The notes below the pieces were generated by a model. That model was not told the DNA's origin and ran no database searches. It was given only the letters and a program-made list of their open reading frames with translations. The position numbers and the translations under genes were made by a program. A DNA stretch of 64,000 nt, from assembly GCF_001426405.1 (NCBI RefSeq), contig NZ_LMEP01000025.1, forward strand, positions 206,750 to 270,749. The letters run 5' to 3'. This stretch comes from Streptomyces sp. Root1304. Lineage in GTDB: Bacteria > Actinomycetota > Actinomycetes > Streptomycetales > Streptomycetaceae. Positions 1-7,692 of this stretch are shown here, in pieces (positions within the stretch are counted from its first letter, which is position 1; each line of letters begins with the position of its first letter).

Positions 1-797
1 GGAACCCGATCTGGGCGAAGCACGGCATCCGGATCCTCCCCGGACCGTCCTCGCTCTGGCTGGACGCCACCGGCAAGCGGCTGCCCGTACCGCTCTTCCC
101 CGGCTTCGACACCCTCGGCACCCTCGAGCACATCATGCGGACCGGCCACGACCACACCTGGTTCGTCCTCGACAAGCGGATCATCGGCAAGGAGTTCGCC
201 CTCTCCGGCTCCGAACAGAACCCCGACCTCACCGGCAAGTCGATCCGCGACGTCATCGGCCGCGCCCGCGCCGACGTCCCCGGCCCCGTCCAGGCGTTCA
301 TGGACAAGGGTGCCGACTTCGTCGTCGAGGACGACCTCTCCGCCCTGGTCCGGGGCATGAACCGGATCACCGGCGAGGACCTGATCGACGAGACCGTGCT
401 GCGCCACGAGATCACCGCGCGGGACCGCGAGATCGCCAACCCCTTCACCAAGGACCTCCAGGTCACGGCGATCCGGGGGGCCCGTAAGTACCTGGGCGAC
501 AAGCTCATCCGTACGGCCTCCCCGCACCGGATCCTGGACCCGAAGGCGGGCCCGCTGATCGCCGTACGCCTCAACATCCTCACCCGCAAGTCGCTCGGCG
601 GCCTGGAGACGGATCTCGACTCCCGGGTCCTCGCGGCGAACGGGGAACCGCTCGAAGGCGTGTACGCGGCGGGCGAGGCGGCCGGCTTCGGCGGCGGCGG
701 GGTCCACGGCTACCGCTCCCTCGAAGGCACCTTCCTCGGCGGCTGCATCTTCTCGGGAAGGGCGGCGGGTCGCGCGGCGGCGAAGGCGGTGGGCTGA
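1..797 (+). CDS. FAD-binding dehydrogenase, C-terminal part (5' end outside window)
   Basis: The gene runs in from the left edge; the first complete codon is at 3 and 264 residues are visible. The last third carries the C-terminal FAD-contacting signature of the fumarate reductase/succinate dehydrogenase flavoprotein superfamily: VYAAGEAAGFGGGG followed by HGYRSLEGTFLGG and an SGRAAG end. Together with the internal GxRxLPGPSSLW and NPDLTGKS stretches this fits the predicted FAD-binding dehydrogenase family (KstD-like oxidoreductases), which oxidise or reduce C=C bonds. The substrate cannot be read from this part. Its last codons are duplicated 60 bp downstream (see the repeat at 775-857). Confidence 0.8.
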   Translation, partial: NPIWAKHGIRILPGPSSLWLDATGKRLPVPLFPGFDTLGTLEHIMRTGHDHTWFVLDKRIIGKEFALSGSEQNPDLTGKSIRDVIGRARADVPGPVQAFMDKGADFVVEDDLSALVRGMNRITGEDLIDETVLRHEITARDREIANPFTKDLQVTAIRGARKYLGDKLIRTASPHRILDPKAGPLIAVRLNILTRKSLGGLETDLDSRVLAANGEPLEGVYAAGEAAGFGGGGVHGYRSLEGTFLGGCIFSGRAAGRAAAKAVG

Positions 798-857
798 CGG
801 GGCAGTCTCAGGGCGAGGGCGAGGGCGAGGGCGAGGGCGGCGAAGGCGGTGGGCCGA
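775..857. repeat. hexanucleotide tract flanked by a copy of the preceding gene's 3' end
   Basis: Positions 811-840 hold five consecutive hexamers (GGGCGA four times, then GGGCGG). The 23 bases at 775-797, the last codons and stop of the dehydrogenase, recur at 835-857 with a single T-to-C change, exactly 60 bp away. This looks like slippage or a short tandem duplication of the gene end; the second copy has lost the stop codon and is not coding. Confidence 0.75.
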
Positions 858-910
858 CCACTCCCGGGTCGGCGCGTCCCCGTGACACCGCCCCACCGGG
901 CGGCCCGCCC

Positions 911-1342
911 TCAGCCCTCCTGGATCAGCTCCACCACCCTGAACCGCTCCACCACGGCGATCGTCCCGTCGTCCACCACGAAGTCCGGGTCGCCCAGCCC
1001 CTCCCGCATCTCCTCGCTGTGCCAGAAGCGCTCATGGGCGGCCCGCCACTCCGCGACCGACCGGAAGCCCTCGCCCTCGTCGAGGGCGAGCCGGAGGTCC
1101 ACCTCGCCGAGCGGCAGCAGCCGGACCTCCGTGACCTCCACGACCGCGACCTCGCGGCCGTCCGAGTCGATGACCGCCGAGCGCTCGCCCACCTCGGGCA
1201 GTTCCTCGTTCTCGACCTCCCACTCGACGAGGAGTCCCGTCGTGGCGGTCTTCTCGCCGGCGAGGACGGCGGCGACGAGCCGGTCCCTGAGCGGGCCGGG
1301 GAAGGCGAGGAGGAAGGGCTTGAGCGCGTGAGGGCCGGTCAT
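911..1342 (-). CDS. ASCH domain protein
   Basis: A 143-residue protein matching the ASCH fold (PUA-like, RNA-binding beta barrel): an early LAGEKTATTGLL segment, which is the family's conserved GxKxxT region, followed by alternating strands and a C-terminal VVERFRVVEL strand. ASCH proteins are thought to bind RNA or modified nucleosides; some hydrolyse N4-acetylcytidine. Three in-frame starts exist (GTG 1363, ATG 1351, ATG 1342). I chose 1342 because a CAGAAT box lies 7 bases upstream with no ribosome binding site, as in other probably leaderless genes here. The function is not established. Confidence 0.75.
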   Translation of the reverse strand: MTGPHALKPFLLAFPGPLRDRLVAAVLAGEKTATTGLLVEWEVENEELPEVGERSAVIDSDGREVAVVEVTEVRLLPLGEVDLRLALDEGEGFRSVAEWRAAHERFWHSEEMREGLGDPDFVVDDGTIAVVERFRVVELIQEG

Positions 1343-1394
1343 GGCCGACATTCTGTCAGCCACGACCGGCCCTCACCGGCGGTCCGCGCGGGCG

Positions 1395-2792
1395 CTACAG
1401 CACCAGCGACAGCAGCAGGACGAACACGATGCCGACGACCGAGATGATCGTCTCCATCACCGACCAGGTCTTGATCGTCTGGCCGACGCTCATCCCGAAG
1501 TACTCCTTCACCAGCCAGAACCCGGCGTCGTTGACGTGGCTGAAGAAGAGCGAGCCCGCGCCGATCGCGAGGACGAGCAGCGCCGTGTGGCTGGTCGACA
1601 TGCCCTCCGCGAGCGGCGCCACGAGGCCCGCCGCCGAGATCGTCGCGACGGTCGCGGAGCCGGTCGCCAGCCGGATCGCGACGGCGATCAGCCAGGCGAG
1701 CAGCAGGGCCGGGATGGACCAGCTCTCGGAGAAGTCCAGGATCATCTGGCCGACGCCGATGTCGATCAGGGTCTGCTTGAAGCCGCCGCCCGCGCCGACG
1801 ATCAGCAGGATGCCGGCGATGGGAGCGAGGGACTTCTCGACGGTCGAGGACAGCCGGTCCTTGGTGAAGCCGGCCGCCCGGCCCAGGGTGAACATGCCCA
1901 CTATGACGGCGGCGAGCAGCGCGATCAGCGGAGAGCCGATGACGTCGGTGACCTTCTGGACGCCGTTCTCGGGGTCGTCGACGACGATGTCGACGAGCGC
2001 CTTGACCAGCATCAGGACGACGGGCAGCAGGATGGTCGCGACGGTGACGCCGAAGCCGGGGCGCTTCTCCAGGTCCTCGGAAGGACGGGTCGGGATCATC
2101 CGCTCGGGCGCCGGGATGTCCACCCAACGGGCGGCGTACCGGGAGAAGACCGGTCCGGCGATGATCACGGTCGGGACGGCGACGACGAGACCGAGGGCGA
2201 GCGTGACGCCCAGGTTGGCGCCGACCGCGTCGATCGCGACGAGCGGGCCGGGGTGCGGCGGGATGAGCCCGTGCATCACGGAGAGACCGGCGAGGGCCGG
2301 GATGCCGATCCGCATCAGGGAGTAGTTGCCGCGCTTGGCGACGAGCAGCACCACCGGGATCAGCAGCACGATGCCGACCTCGAAGAAGAGCGGCAGACCG
2401 ATCACGGAGGCGATGAGGACCATCGCCCACGGCATGGCCCGGCCGCTCGCCCTGGCGAGGATCGTGTCGACGATCTGGTCGGCGCCGCCCGAGTCGGCGA
2501 GCAGCTTGCCGAGGATCGCGCCGAGGGCGATCAGCACGCCCACGCCGGCGACGGTGGCGCCGAGGCCGGTGGTGAAGGACTTGATGGTGTCCGCGAGCGG
2601 GGCGCCCGCGAACGCGCCGAGGGCGAGCGACCCGATGGTCAGGGCCAGGAAGGCGTGCAGCTTGAACTTGGTGATGAGCAGGACGATGACGGCGATGCCG
2701 GCGAGTACGGCGATGCCGAGCTGGGCGTTGCCTGCCGAGGTGATGGGTTCGGCGGCGTCCGCTGCCAGGATCTCGACGCTGAGACTGGTCAC
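1395..2792 (-). CDS. gntP: GntP-family gluconate:H+ symporter
   Basis: A 465-residue, strongly hydrophobic protein with about twelve membrane segments and the GntP-family segments VLIALGAILGKLLADSGG and LIPPHPGPLVA. GntP permeases take up D-gluconate with protons. It starts with GTG, 15 bp after the stop codon of the gluconokinase gene, so the two are transcribed together as kinase then permease. The divergent GntR regulator next door supports a gluconate-inducible operon. Alternative substrates of the family (fructuronate, glycerate, idonate) are possible, but the neighbouring kinase points to gluconate. Confidence 0.93.
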   Translation of the reverse strand: MTSLSVEILAADAAEPITSAGNAQLGIAVLAGIAVIVLLITKFKLHAFLALTIGSLALGAFAGAPLADTIKSFTTGLGATVAGVGVLIALGAILGKLLADSGGADQIVDTILARASGRAMPWAMVLIASVIGLPLFFEVGIVLLIPVVLLVAKRGNYSLMRIGIPALAGLSVMHGLIPPHPGPLVAIDAVGANLGVTLALGLVVAVPTVIIAGPVFSRYAARWVDIPAPERMIPTRPSEDLEKRPGFGVTVATILLPVVLMLVKALVDIVVDDPENGVQKVTDVIGSPLIALLAAVIVGMFTLGRAAGFTKDRLSSTVEKSLAPIAGILLIVGAGGGFKQTLIDIGVGQMILDFSESWSIPALLLAWLIAVAIRLATGSATVATISAAGLVAPLAEGMSTSHTALLVLAIGAGSLFFSHVNDAGFWLVKEYFGMSVGQTIKTWSVMETIISVVGIVFVLLLSLVL

Positions 2793-2807
2793 GGTGGGTC
2801 CTCGGGG

Positions 2808-3335
2808 TCAGTGGGTGAGCCGGCGCAGCGCGGCGGCGGCCCTGGCGGTGATCTCTTCGGGGGTGCCGGAGACGTCGACGGCGACGCCGGCCTCGTCGTC
2901 CTGCAGCGGCTGCAGGGTGGCGAACTGGGAGTCGAGGAGCGCCGTCGGCATGAAGTGGCCCTTGCGCCCGGCCATGCGTTCCTCGATGAGCTTCCGGTCA
3001 CCGGTCAGATGGAGGAAGACGACACCGGGCGCGGCGGCACGCAGCCGGTCCCGGTAGCTCCGCTTCAGCGCGGAACTGCTCACCACCCCGCCGAGCCCGG
3101 CCCGGCGGTGCGCCCACTCCCCGATGGCGTCGAGCCAGGGCTCGCGGTCGGTGTCGTCCAGGGGGATGCCGGCCGTCATCTTGGCCACGTTCGCCGCCGG
3201 GTGGAAGTCGTCGCCCTCCGCGTAGGGGAGGCCGAGGGCTTCCGCGACCAGCGGGCCGATCGTGGTCTTGCCGGTTCCGGCGACGCCCATCACGACGACG
3301 ACCGTCTTCGCCTCGGACTGGGGGGTGGTGCTCAT
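2808..3335 (-). CDS. gntK: gluconokinase
   Basis: A 175-residue kinase of normal family length. The P-loop GVAGTGKTT is at residues 17-25, followed by the GDDFHP gluconate-site motif, the MTAGIPLDDTDREPWL stretch and the GRKGHFMP motif typical of GntK. It phosphorylates gluconate to 6-phosphogluconate, feeding the pentose phosphate pathway. It is the first gene of the gntK-gntP unit and is read away from the gntR-like regulator across a 147-bp region that holds a palindromic operator (3421-3437). Confidence 0.95.
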   Translation of the reverse strand: MSTTPQSEAKTVVVVMGVAGTGKTTIGPLVAEALGLPYAEGDDFHPAANVAKMTAGIPLDDTDREPWLDAIGEWAHRRAGLGGVVSSSALKRSYRDRLRAAAPGVVFLHLTGDRKLIEERMAGRKGHFMPTALLDSQFATLQPLQDDEAGVAVDVSGTPEEITARAAAALRRLTH

Positions 3336-3420
3336 GGTTGGTGCCTCGCTGTCTTCTTCGACATCGATCCGTCGCGCCCATGAAACCCATTGGGTACGAC
3401 GTATTCAAGAGGCTGTGACA

Positions 3421-3437
3421 TAAAAGTAGTACTTTTA
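3421..3437. promoter_or_regulatory. palindromic operator, likely for the GntR-family regulator
   Basis: TAAAAGTA-G-TACTTTTA is a perfect palindrome with 8-bp arms and one central base, strikingly AT-rich for this genome. Its centre reads GTAGTAC, which fits the GT-N3-AC core known for FadR-type GntR repressors. It lies between gntK (start 3335) and the regulator (start 3483). A second, smaller palindrome (ACCCA-T-TGGGT) is at 3385-3395. Confidence 0.7.
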
Positions 3438-3469
3438 ATTCCCGATGTGATCATCCCGGCGGGCACGCA

Positions 3470-3475
3470 TAGGCT
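3470..3475 (+). promoter_or_regulatory. -10 box of a leaderless promoter (GntR-family regulator)
   Basis: TAGGCT lies 7 bases before the ATG at 3483 and no Shine-Dalgarno is present, so transcription probably begins at or next to the start codon. Confidence 0.5.
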
Positions 3476-3482
3476 TGCCACC

Positions 3483-4184
3483 ATGACGACACCGGCCCAG
3501 GGGCTCCACTCCCACGTCCTCGCCACCCTGGGTCTCGCGATCACCGCGGGGGAGTACCCGCCCGGCACGGTGCTGCGCACCGACGAGCTGGCCCAGCGCT
3601 TCGACGTCTCCCGGACGGTGGTCCGCGAGGTCGTCCGCGTCCTGGAGTCCATGCACCTCGTCGAGTCCCGCCGCCGCGTCGGCGTGACCGTCCTGCCCAC
3701 CGCCAGCTGGAACGTGTACGACCCCCAGGTCATCCGCTGGCGCCTCGCCGGCGCCGACCGGCCCCGCCAGCTCCGCTCGCTGACCGTGCTCCGCTCCGCC
3801 GTGGAGCCCGTCGCCGCCGGTCTGGCCGCGGTGAACGCCACCCCCGAGCAGTGCCGCGAGCTCACCGAGCAGGCCCTCGGCATGGTCGCCACCTCGCGCG
3901 GCCGGCGCCTGGAGGAGTACCTCGTCCACGACGTCGCCTTCCACCGGATCGTGCTCAACGCCTCGGGGAACGAGATGTTCGCCCGCCTCGGCGACGTCGT
4001 CGCCGAGGTCCTCACCGGCCGCACCCACCACCACGTGATGTTCGAGGACCCCGACCCGTCCGCCGTCACCCTGCACGTCCAGGTCGCCGAGGCGGTACGG
4101 GAGCGGGACGCGGCCCGCGCCGAGGAACTCACCCGGCAGATCGCGGTCGGCGCCCTCCAGGAACTGGACGTGCTGGCTCCGTGA
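3483..4184 (+). CDS. FadR-subfamily GntR transcriptional regulator of the gluconate operon
   Basis: A 233-residue regulator. An N-terminal winged helix (about residues 10-75, with the RFDVSRTVVREVVRVLESM recognition region) is followed by an all-helical FCD ligand-binding domain containing the family D-x3-H metal site (DVAFH) in its middle. It is divergent from gntK-gntP and the intergenic palindrome at 3421-3437 fits its expected operator, so it probably represses gluconate use until gluconate or 6-phosphogluconate binds the FCD domain. The ligand is inferred from context only. The start at 3483 is supported by the -10 box 7 bases upstream; longer in-frame starts would overlap the operator. 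Confidence 0.88.
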   Translation: MTTPAQGLHSHVLATLGLAITAGEYPPGTVLRTDELAQRFDVSRTVVREVVRVLESMHLVESRRRVGVTVLPTASWNVYDPQVIRWRLAGADRPRQLRSLTVLRSAVEPVAAGLAAVNATPEQCRELTEQALGMVATSRGRRLEEYLVHDVAFHRIVLNASGNEMFARLGDVVAEVLTGRTHHHVMFEDPDPSAVTLHVQVAEAVRERDAARAEELTRQIAVGALQELDVLAP

Positions 4185-4260
4185 GGCCCCGGCGCATCGC
4201 CGCGCAAGCGCCCGATATGCCGTTGCGTAAGCTCTGAACTAGCTCAAAAATGGGCGTTCA

Positions 4261-4274
4261 GTGACATCGGTCAC
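4261..4274. promoter_or_regulatory. Crp-like palindrome upstream of the amino acid permease
   Basis: GTGACATCGGTCAC has 5-bp inverted arms and matches the form GTG-N6-GNCAC reported for Streptomyces Crp sites. It lies 110 bp before the permease start. A near twin occurs at 38122-38135. Confidence 0.45.
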
Positions 4275-4383
4275 AGTCAGTCACCGCTTCCTGCCGTGAG
4301 GATGTGCGCTGGCCGTACCCGGGAGACCCCCACACGGGTACGGCCGGGTACCGCACTGCCCCCTCACGAAGGCGAACAACTCC

Positions 4384-5856
4384 ATGACTGACCGCGTCAC
4401 CGCGGCCGAGCCGCTGTCCGCCGCACCGGCCGCGCCCGGCAGCCCCACGGCCGCCGCCCCCCACATCGACGCAGGCGACGCCGGCTACCGCAAGGACCTC
4501 AAGTCCCGGCACATCAACATGATCGCCATCGGTGGCGCCATCGGCACCGGCCTCTTCCTGGGCGCCGGCGGCCGCATGTCCCAGGCCGGCCCCTCCCTCT
4601 TCATCGCCTACGCCGTCTGCGGAGTCTTCGCCTTCTTCGTGGTGCGGGCCCTCGGCGAGCTGGTGCTCTACCGCCCCTCCTCCGGCGCCTTCGTCTCCTA
4701 CGCCCGCGAGTTCATGGGCGAGAAGGGCGCCTACACGGCCGGCTGGCTGTACTTCCTCAACTGGTCGACCACCGCCGTCGCCGACATCACCGCCGCCGCG
4801 ACCTACGCCCACTTCTGGGCGATGTTCAGCGACGTCCCCCAGTGGATCCTCGCCCTGATCGCCCTCGCGGTCGTCCTCGCCGCCAACCTCATCTCGGTGC
4901 GGTACTTCGGCGAGATGGAGTTCTGGTTCGCCATCATCAAGGTCGGCGCCCTCGTCGCCTTCATGCTCATCGGCATCTTCCTCGTCGTGACCTCGCACGA
5001 CATCGGCGGCCACACCCCCGGCCTGTCCACCATCAGCGACAACGGCGGCATCTTCCCCAGCGGCGTCATGCCGATGCTGCTGCTCATCCAGGGCGTCGTC
5101 TTCGCCTACGCCTCCGTGGAACTCTGCGGCGTCGCCGCCGGTGAGACCGAGCACCCCGAGAAGATCATGCCGAAGGCGATCAACTCGATCATGTGGCGCG
5201 TCGGCCTCTTCTACGTCGGCTCCGTGGTCCTGCTCGCCCTGCTGCTGCCCTACACGGCGTACTCCGGCGACCAGAGCCCCTTCGTCACCGTCTTCGACAA
5301 GCTCGGCATCCCCGGCGCGGCCGGCGTGATGAACCTCGTCGTCCTCACCGCCGCCCTCTCCAGCCTCAACTCGGGCCTGTACTCCACCGGCCGCATCCTG
5401 CGCTCCATGTCGCTGGCCGGCTCCGCGCCGAAGTTCACCGGCGTCATGAACAAGGGCGGCGTCCCCTACGGCGGCATCCTGCTCACCGCCGGCTTCGGCG
5501 TCCTCGGCGTGGCCCTCAACTACGTCATGCCCGGCGAGGCCTTCGAACTCGTGCTGAACTTCGCCTCCATCGGCATCATCGGCACCTGGGCCATGATCAT
5601 GGTCTGCTCGCTGCTCTTCTGGCGCCGCGCCCAGGAGGGCAAGGTCACCCGCCCCGGCTACAACCTGCCCTGGGCCCCGTACACCCAGATCGTGACCCTC
5701 GGCTTCCTCGCCTCCGTCCTCGTCCTCATGTGGATGGACGGCGGCGTCGGCCGCACCACCGTCGCCTGTCTGCCGCTCGTCGCGGCGGCCCTCGTCGGCG
5801 GCTGGTTCCTGGTCCGCGGCCGGGTCCGCGCGACCGCCGCGGCACACCGCGACTGA
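4384..5856 (+). CDS. ansP: amino acid permease, AnsP-like (asparagine/GABA permease family)
   Basis: A 490-residue APC-superfamily transporter with twelve predicted membrane segments after a roughly 40-residue cytoplasmic N-terminus. The family signatures are SRHINMIAIGGAIGTGLFLG at the first membrane helix and VELCGVAAGETEHPEKIMPKAI after the fifth or sixth. The overall sequence resembles E. coli and mycobacterial AnsP, proton-driven L-asparagine uptake carriers, more than the aromatic or lysine permeases. It is a single-gene unit: a Crp-like palindrome lies in its leader and an intrinsic terminator follows at 5879. The substrate is assigned by similarity only. Confidence 0.85.
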   Translation: MTDRVTAAEPLSAAPAAPGSPTAAAPHIDAGDAGYRKDLKSRHINMIAIGGAIGTGLFLGAGGRMSQAGPSLFIAYAVCGVFAFFVVRALGELVLYRPSSGAFVSYAREFMGEKGAYTAGWLYFLNWSTTAVADITAAATYAHFWAMFSDVPQWILALIALAVVLAANLISVRYFGEMEFWFAIIKVGALVAFMLIGIFLVVTSHDIGGHTPGLSTISDNGGIFPSGVMPMLLLIQGVVFAYASVELCGVAAGETEHPEKIMPKAINSIMWRVGLFYVGSVVLLALLLPYTAYSGDQSPFVTVFDKLGIPGAAGVMNLVVLTAALSSLNSGLYSTGRILRSMSLAGSAPKFTGVMNKGGVPYGGILLTAGFGVLGVALNYVMPGEAFELVLNFASIGIIGTWAMIMVCSLLFWRRAQEGKVTRPGYNLPWAPYTQIVTLGFLASVLVLMWMDGGVGRTTVACLPLVAAALVGGWFLVRGRVRATAAAHRD

Positions 5857-5878
5857 GCCCCCCCACGGGAACCGGAGG

Positions 5879-5915
5879 GACCCCCGCAGGCTCGTCCTGC
5901 GGGGGTCTCGCCTTT
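5879..5915 (+). terminator. intrinsic terminator of the permease gene
   Basis: A perfect 12-bp stem (5879-5890 with 5896-5907) and 5-base loop are followed by a short T run (ending TTTT at 5915), 22 bp after the permease stop. Confidence 0.85.
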
Positions 5916-5977
5916 TGTCAGGAGATAGTGGTACGCAAGAGCCTTACAAGATCCGTTCGGAGGAAGGAAAGTTCGCC

Positions 5978-7063
5978 ATGCCGCAGCACGTCCAGGGGGT
6001 CATCGCCCCCGGCAGGAACGAACCGGTACGGGTCGAGACGATCGTCATCCCCGACCCCGGCCCCGGTGAAGCCGTCGTGAAGATCCAGGCCTGCGGCGTC
6101 TGCCACACGGACCTGCACTACAAACAGGGTGCCATCAACGACGAGTTCCCCTTCCTGCTCGGCCACGAGGCCGCCGGAATCGTCGAGTCGGTCGGCGAGG
6201 GCGTCACCGACGTCGAGCCCGGCGACTACGTGATCCTCAACTGGCGCGCGGTGTGCGGCCAGTGCCGCGCCTGCCGCCGGGGCCGCCCCTGGTACTGCTT
6301 CGGCACCCACAACGCCAAGCAGCGGATGACCCTGCTCGACGGCACCGAACTCTCCCCGGCCCTCGGCATCGGCGCCTTCGCCGAGAAGACCCTGGTCGCC
6401 TCGGGACAGTGCACCAAGGTCGACCCCGCCGTCGCCCCCGAGGTCGCGGGCCTCCTCGGCTGCGGCGTCATGGCCGGCATCGGCGCCGCCATCAACACAG
6501 GCGACGTGGGCCGCGGCGACACCGTCGCCGTCATCGGCTGCGGAGGCGTCGGCGACGCCGCGATCGTCGGCTCCCGCCTCGCCGGAGCGGCGAAGATCAT
6601 CGCCGTCGACATCGACGACCGCAAGCTGGAGACGGCGAAGGCGATGGGCGCCACCCACACCGTCAACTCCCGCTCCACCGACCCCGTCGAGGCCGTCCGC
6701 GAGCTCACCGGCGGCTTCGGCGCCGACGTCGTCATCGAGGCCGTCGGCCGCCCCGAGACGTACAAGCAGGCCTTCTACGCCCGCGACCTCGCCGGCACCG
6801 TCGTCCTCGTCGGCGTCCCCACCCCCGAGATGCAGCTCGAACTGCCCCTCCTCGACGTCTTCGGCCGCGGCGGCGCGCTCAAGTCCTCCTGGTACGGCGA
6901 CTGCCTGCCCTCCCGCGACTTCCCGATGCTGATCGACCTGCACCAGCAGGGCCGCATCGACCTCGCCGCCTTCGTCACCGAGACCATCGGCCTCGGCGAG
7001 GTCGAGAAGGCCTTCGCCCGCATGCACGAGGGCGACGTCCTCCGCTCGGTGGTGGTGCTGTGA
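5978..7063 (+). CDS. mscR: S-(hydroxymethyl)mycothiol dehydrogenase
   Basis: A 361-residue zinc-dependent alcohol dehydrogenase. Catalytic zinc ligands are visible at Cys42 (GVCHTD), His63 (GHEAAG) and the Cys of GLLGCGVM; four structural-zinc cysteines sit at 93, 96, 99 and 107. The Rossmann motif VIGCGGVGDAA follows at about residue 187. The closest family is the mycothiol-dependent formaldehyde dehydrogenase, which oxidises the formaldehyde-mycothiol adduct to S-formylmycothiol with NAD. The ATG at 5978 has an AGGAAGG ribosome site upstream. The next gene, an MBL hydrolase, overlaps by one base, which is the usual arrangement for this detoxification pair. Confidence 0.93.
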   Translation: MPQHVQGVIAPGRNEPVRVETIVIPDPGPGEAVVKIQACGVCHTDLHYKQGAINDEFPFLLGHEAAGIVESVGEGVTDVEPGDYVILNWRAVCGQCRACRRGRPWYCFGTHNAKQRMTLLDGTELSPALGIGAFAEKTLVASGQCTKVDPAVAPEVAGLLGCGVMAGIGAAINTGDVGRGDTVAVIGCGGVGDAAIVGSRLAGAAKIIAVDIDDRKLETAKAMGATHTVNSRSTDPVEAVRELTGGFGADVVIEAVGRPETYKQAFYARDLAGTVVLVGVPTPEMQLELPLLDVFGRGGALKSSWYGDCLPSRDFPMLIDLHQQGRIDLAAFVTETIGLGEVEKAFARMHEGDVLRSVVVL

Positions 7064-7692
7064 TGGGCGCCCGCATCGACCACCTCGTCACCTCCGGCAC
7101 CTTCAGCCTCGACGGCGGCACCTGGGAGGTCGACAACAACGTCTGGATCGTCGGCGACGACACCGAGGCCATCGTCATCGACGCCGCCCACGACGCCGAC
7201 GCCATCCTCGCCGCCCTCGACGGCCGCGCCCTGCGCGCCATCGTGTGCACCCACGCCCACAACGACCACGTCGACGCGGCCCCGGCGCTCGCGGCCGCCA
7301 CCGGCGCCCGCATTTTGCTCCACCCCGCCGACCAGCCGCTCTGGAAGCAGACCCACCCCGACCACAGCCCCGACGGCGAACTCGCCGACGGCCAGGTCCT
7401 CACCATCGCCGGCACCGACCTCACCGTGCTGCACACCCCCGGCCACGCCCCCGGCGCGGTCTCCCTCCACGCCCCGGAGCTGGGCACCGTCTTCACCGGC
7501 GACACCCTCTTCCAGGGCGGCCCCGGCGCCACCGGCCGCTCCTTCTCGGACTTCCCGACGATCGTCGGCTCGATCCGAGCGAAGCTCCTCACCCTGCCCC
7601 CGGAGACGGTGGTACGGACGGGGCACGGCGACACCACCACCATCGGCGCCGAGGCCCCGCACCTCCAGGAGTGGATCAGCCGGGGCCACTGA
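7063..7692 (+). CDS. MBL-fold metallo-hydrolase, mycothiol detoxification partner
   Basis: A 209-residue metallo-beta-lactamase-fold protein. The dinuclear metal motif is THAHNDHVD (His64, His66, Asp68, His69), followed by a TPGHAPG histidine and the FTGDTLF aspartate, as in glyoxalase II-type thiolesterases. Its start overlaps the stop of mscR (TGATG), so translation is coupled. The likely reaction is hydrolysis of an S-acyl-mycothiol product, such as S-formylmycothiol, made by the dehydrogenase. That role is inferred from operon position. The gene end overlaps the convergent pseudouridine synthase gene by 17 bp (7676-7692). Confidence 0.88.
   Translation: MGARIDHLVTSGTFSLDGGTWEVDNNVWIVGDDTEAIVIDAAHDADAILAALDGRALRAIVCTHAHNDHVDAAPALAAATGARILLHPADQPLWKQTHPDHSPDGELADGQVLTIAGTDLTVLHTPGHAPGAVSLHAPELGTVFTGDTLFQGGPGATGRSFSDFPTIVGSIRAKLLTLPPETVVRTGHGDTTTIGAEAPHLQEWISRGH

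Noticed and set aside
1341..3383. 680-codon plus-strand frame opposite gntP-gntK
   Set aside because: Low-complexity Arg/Asp/Gly translation antisense to two clear genes; no ribosome site or domain.
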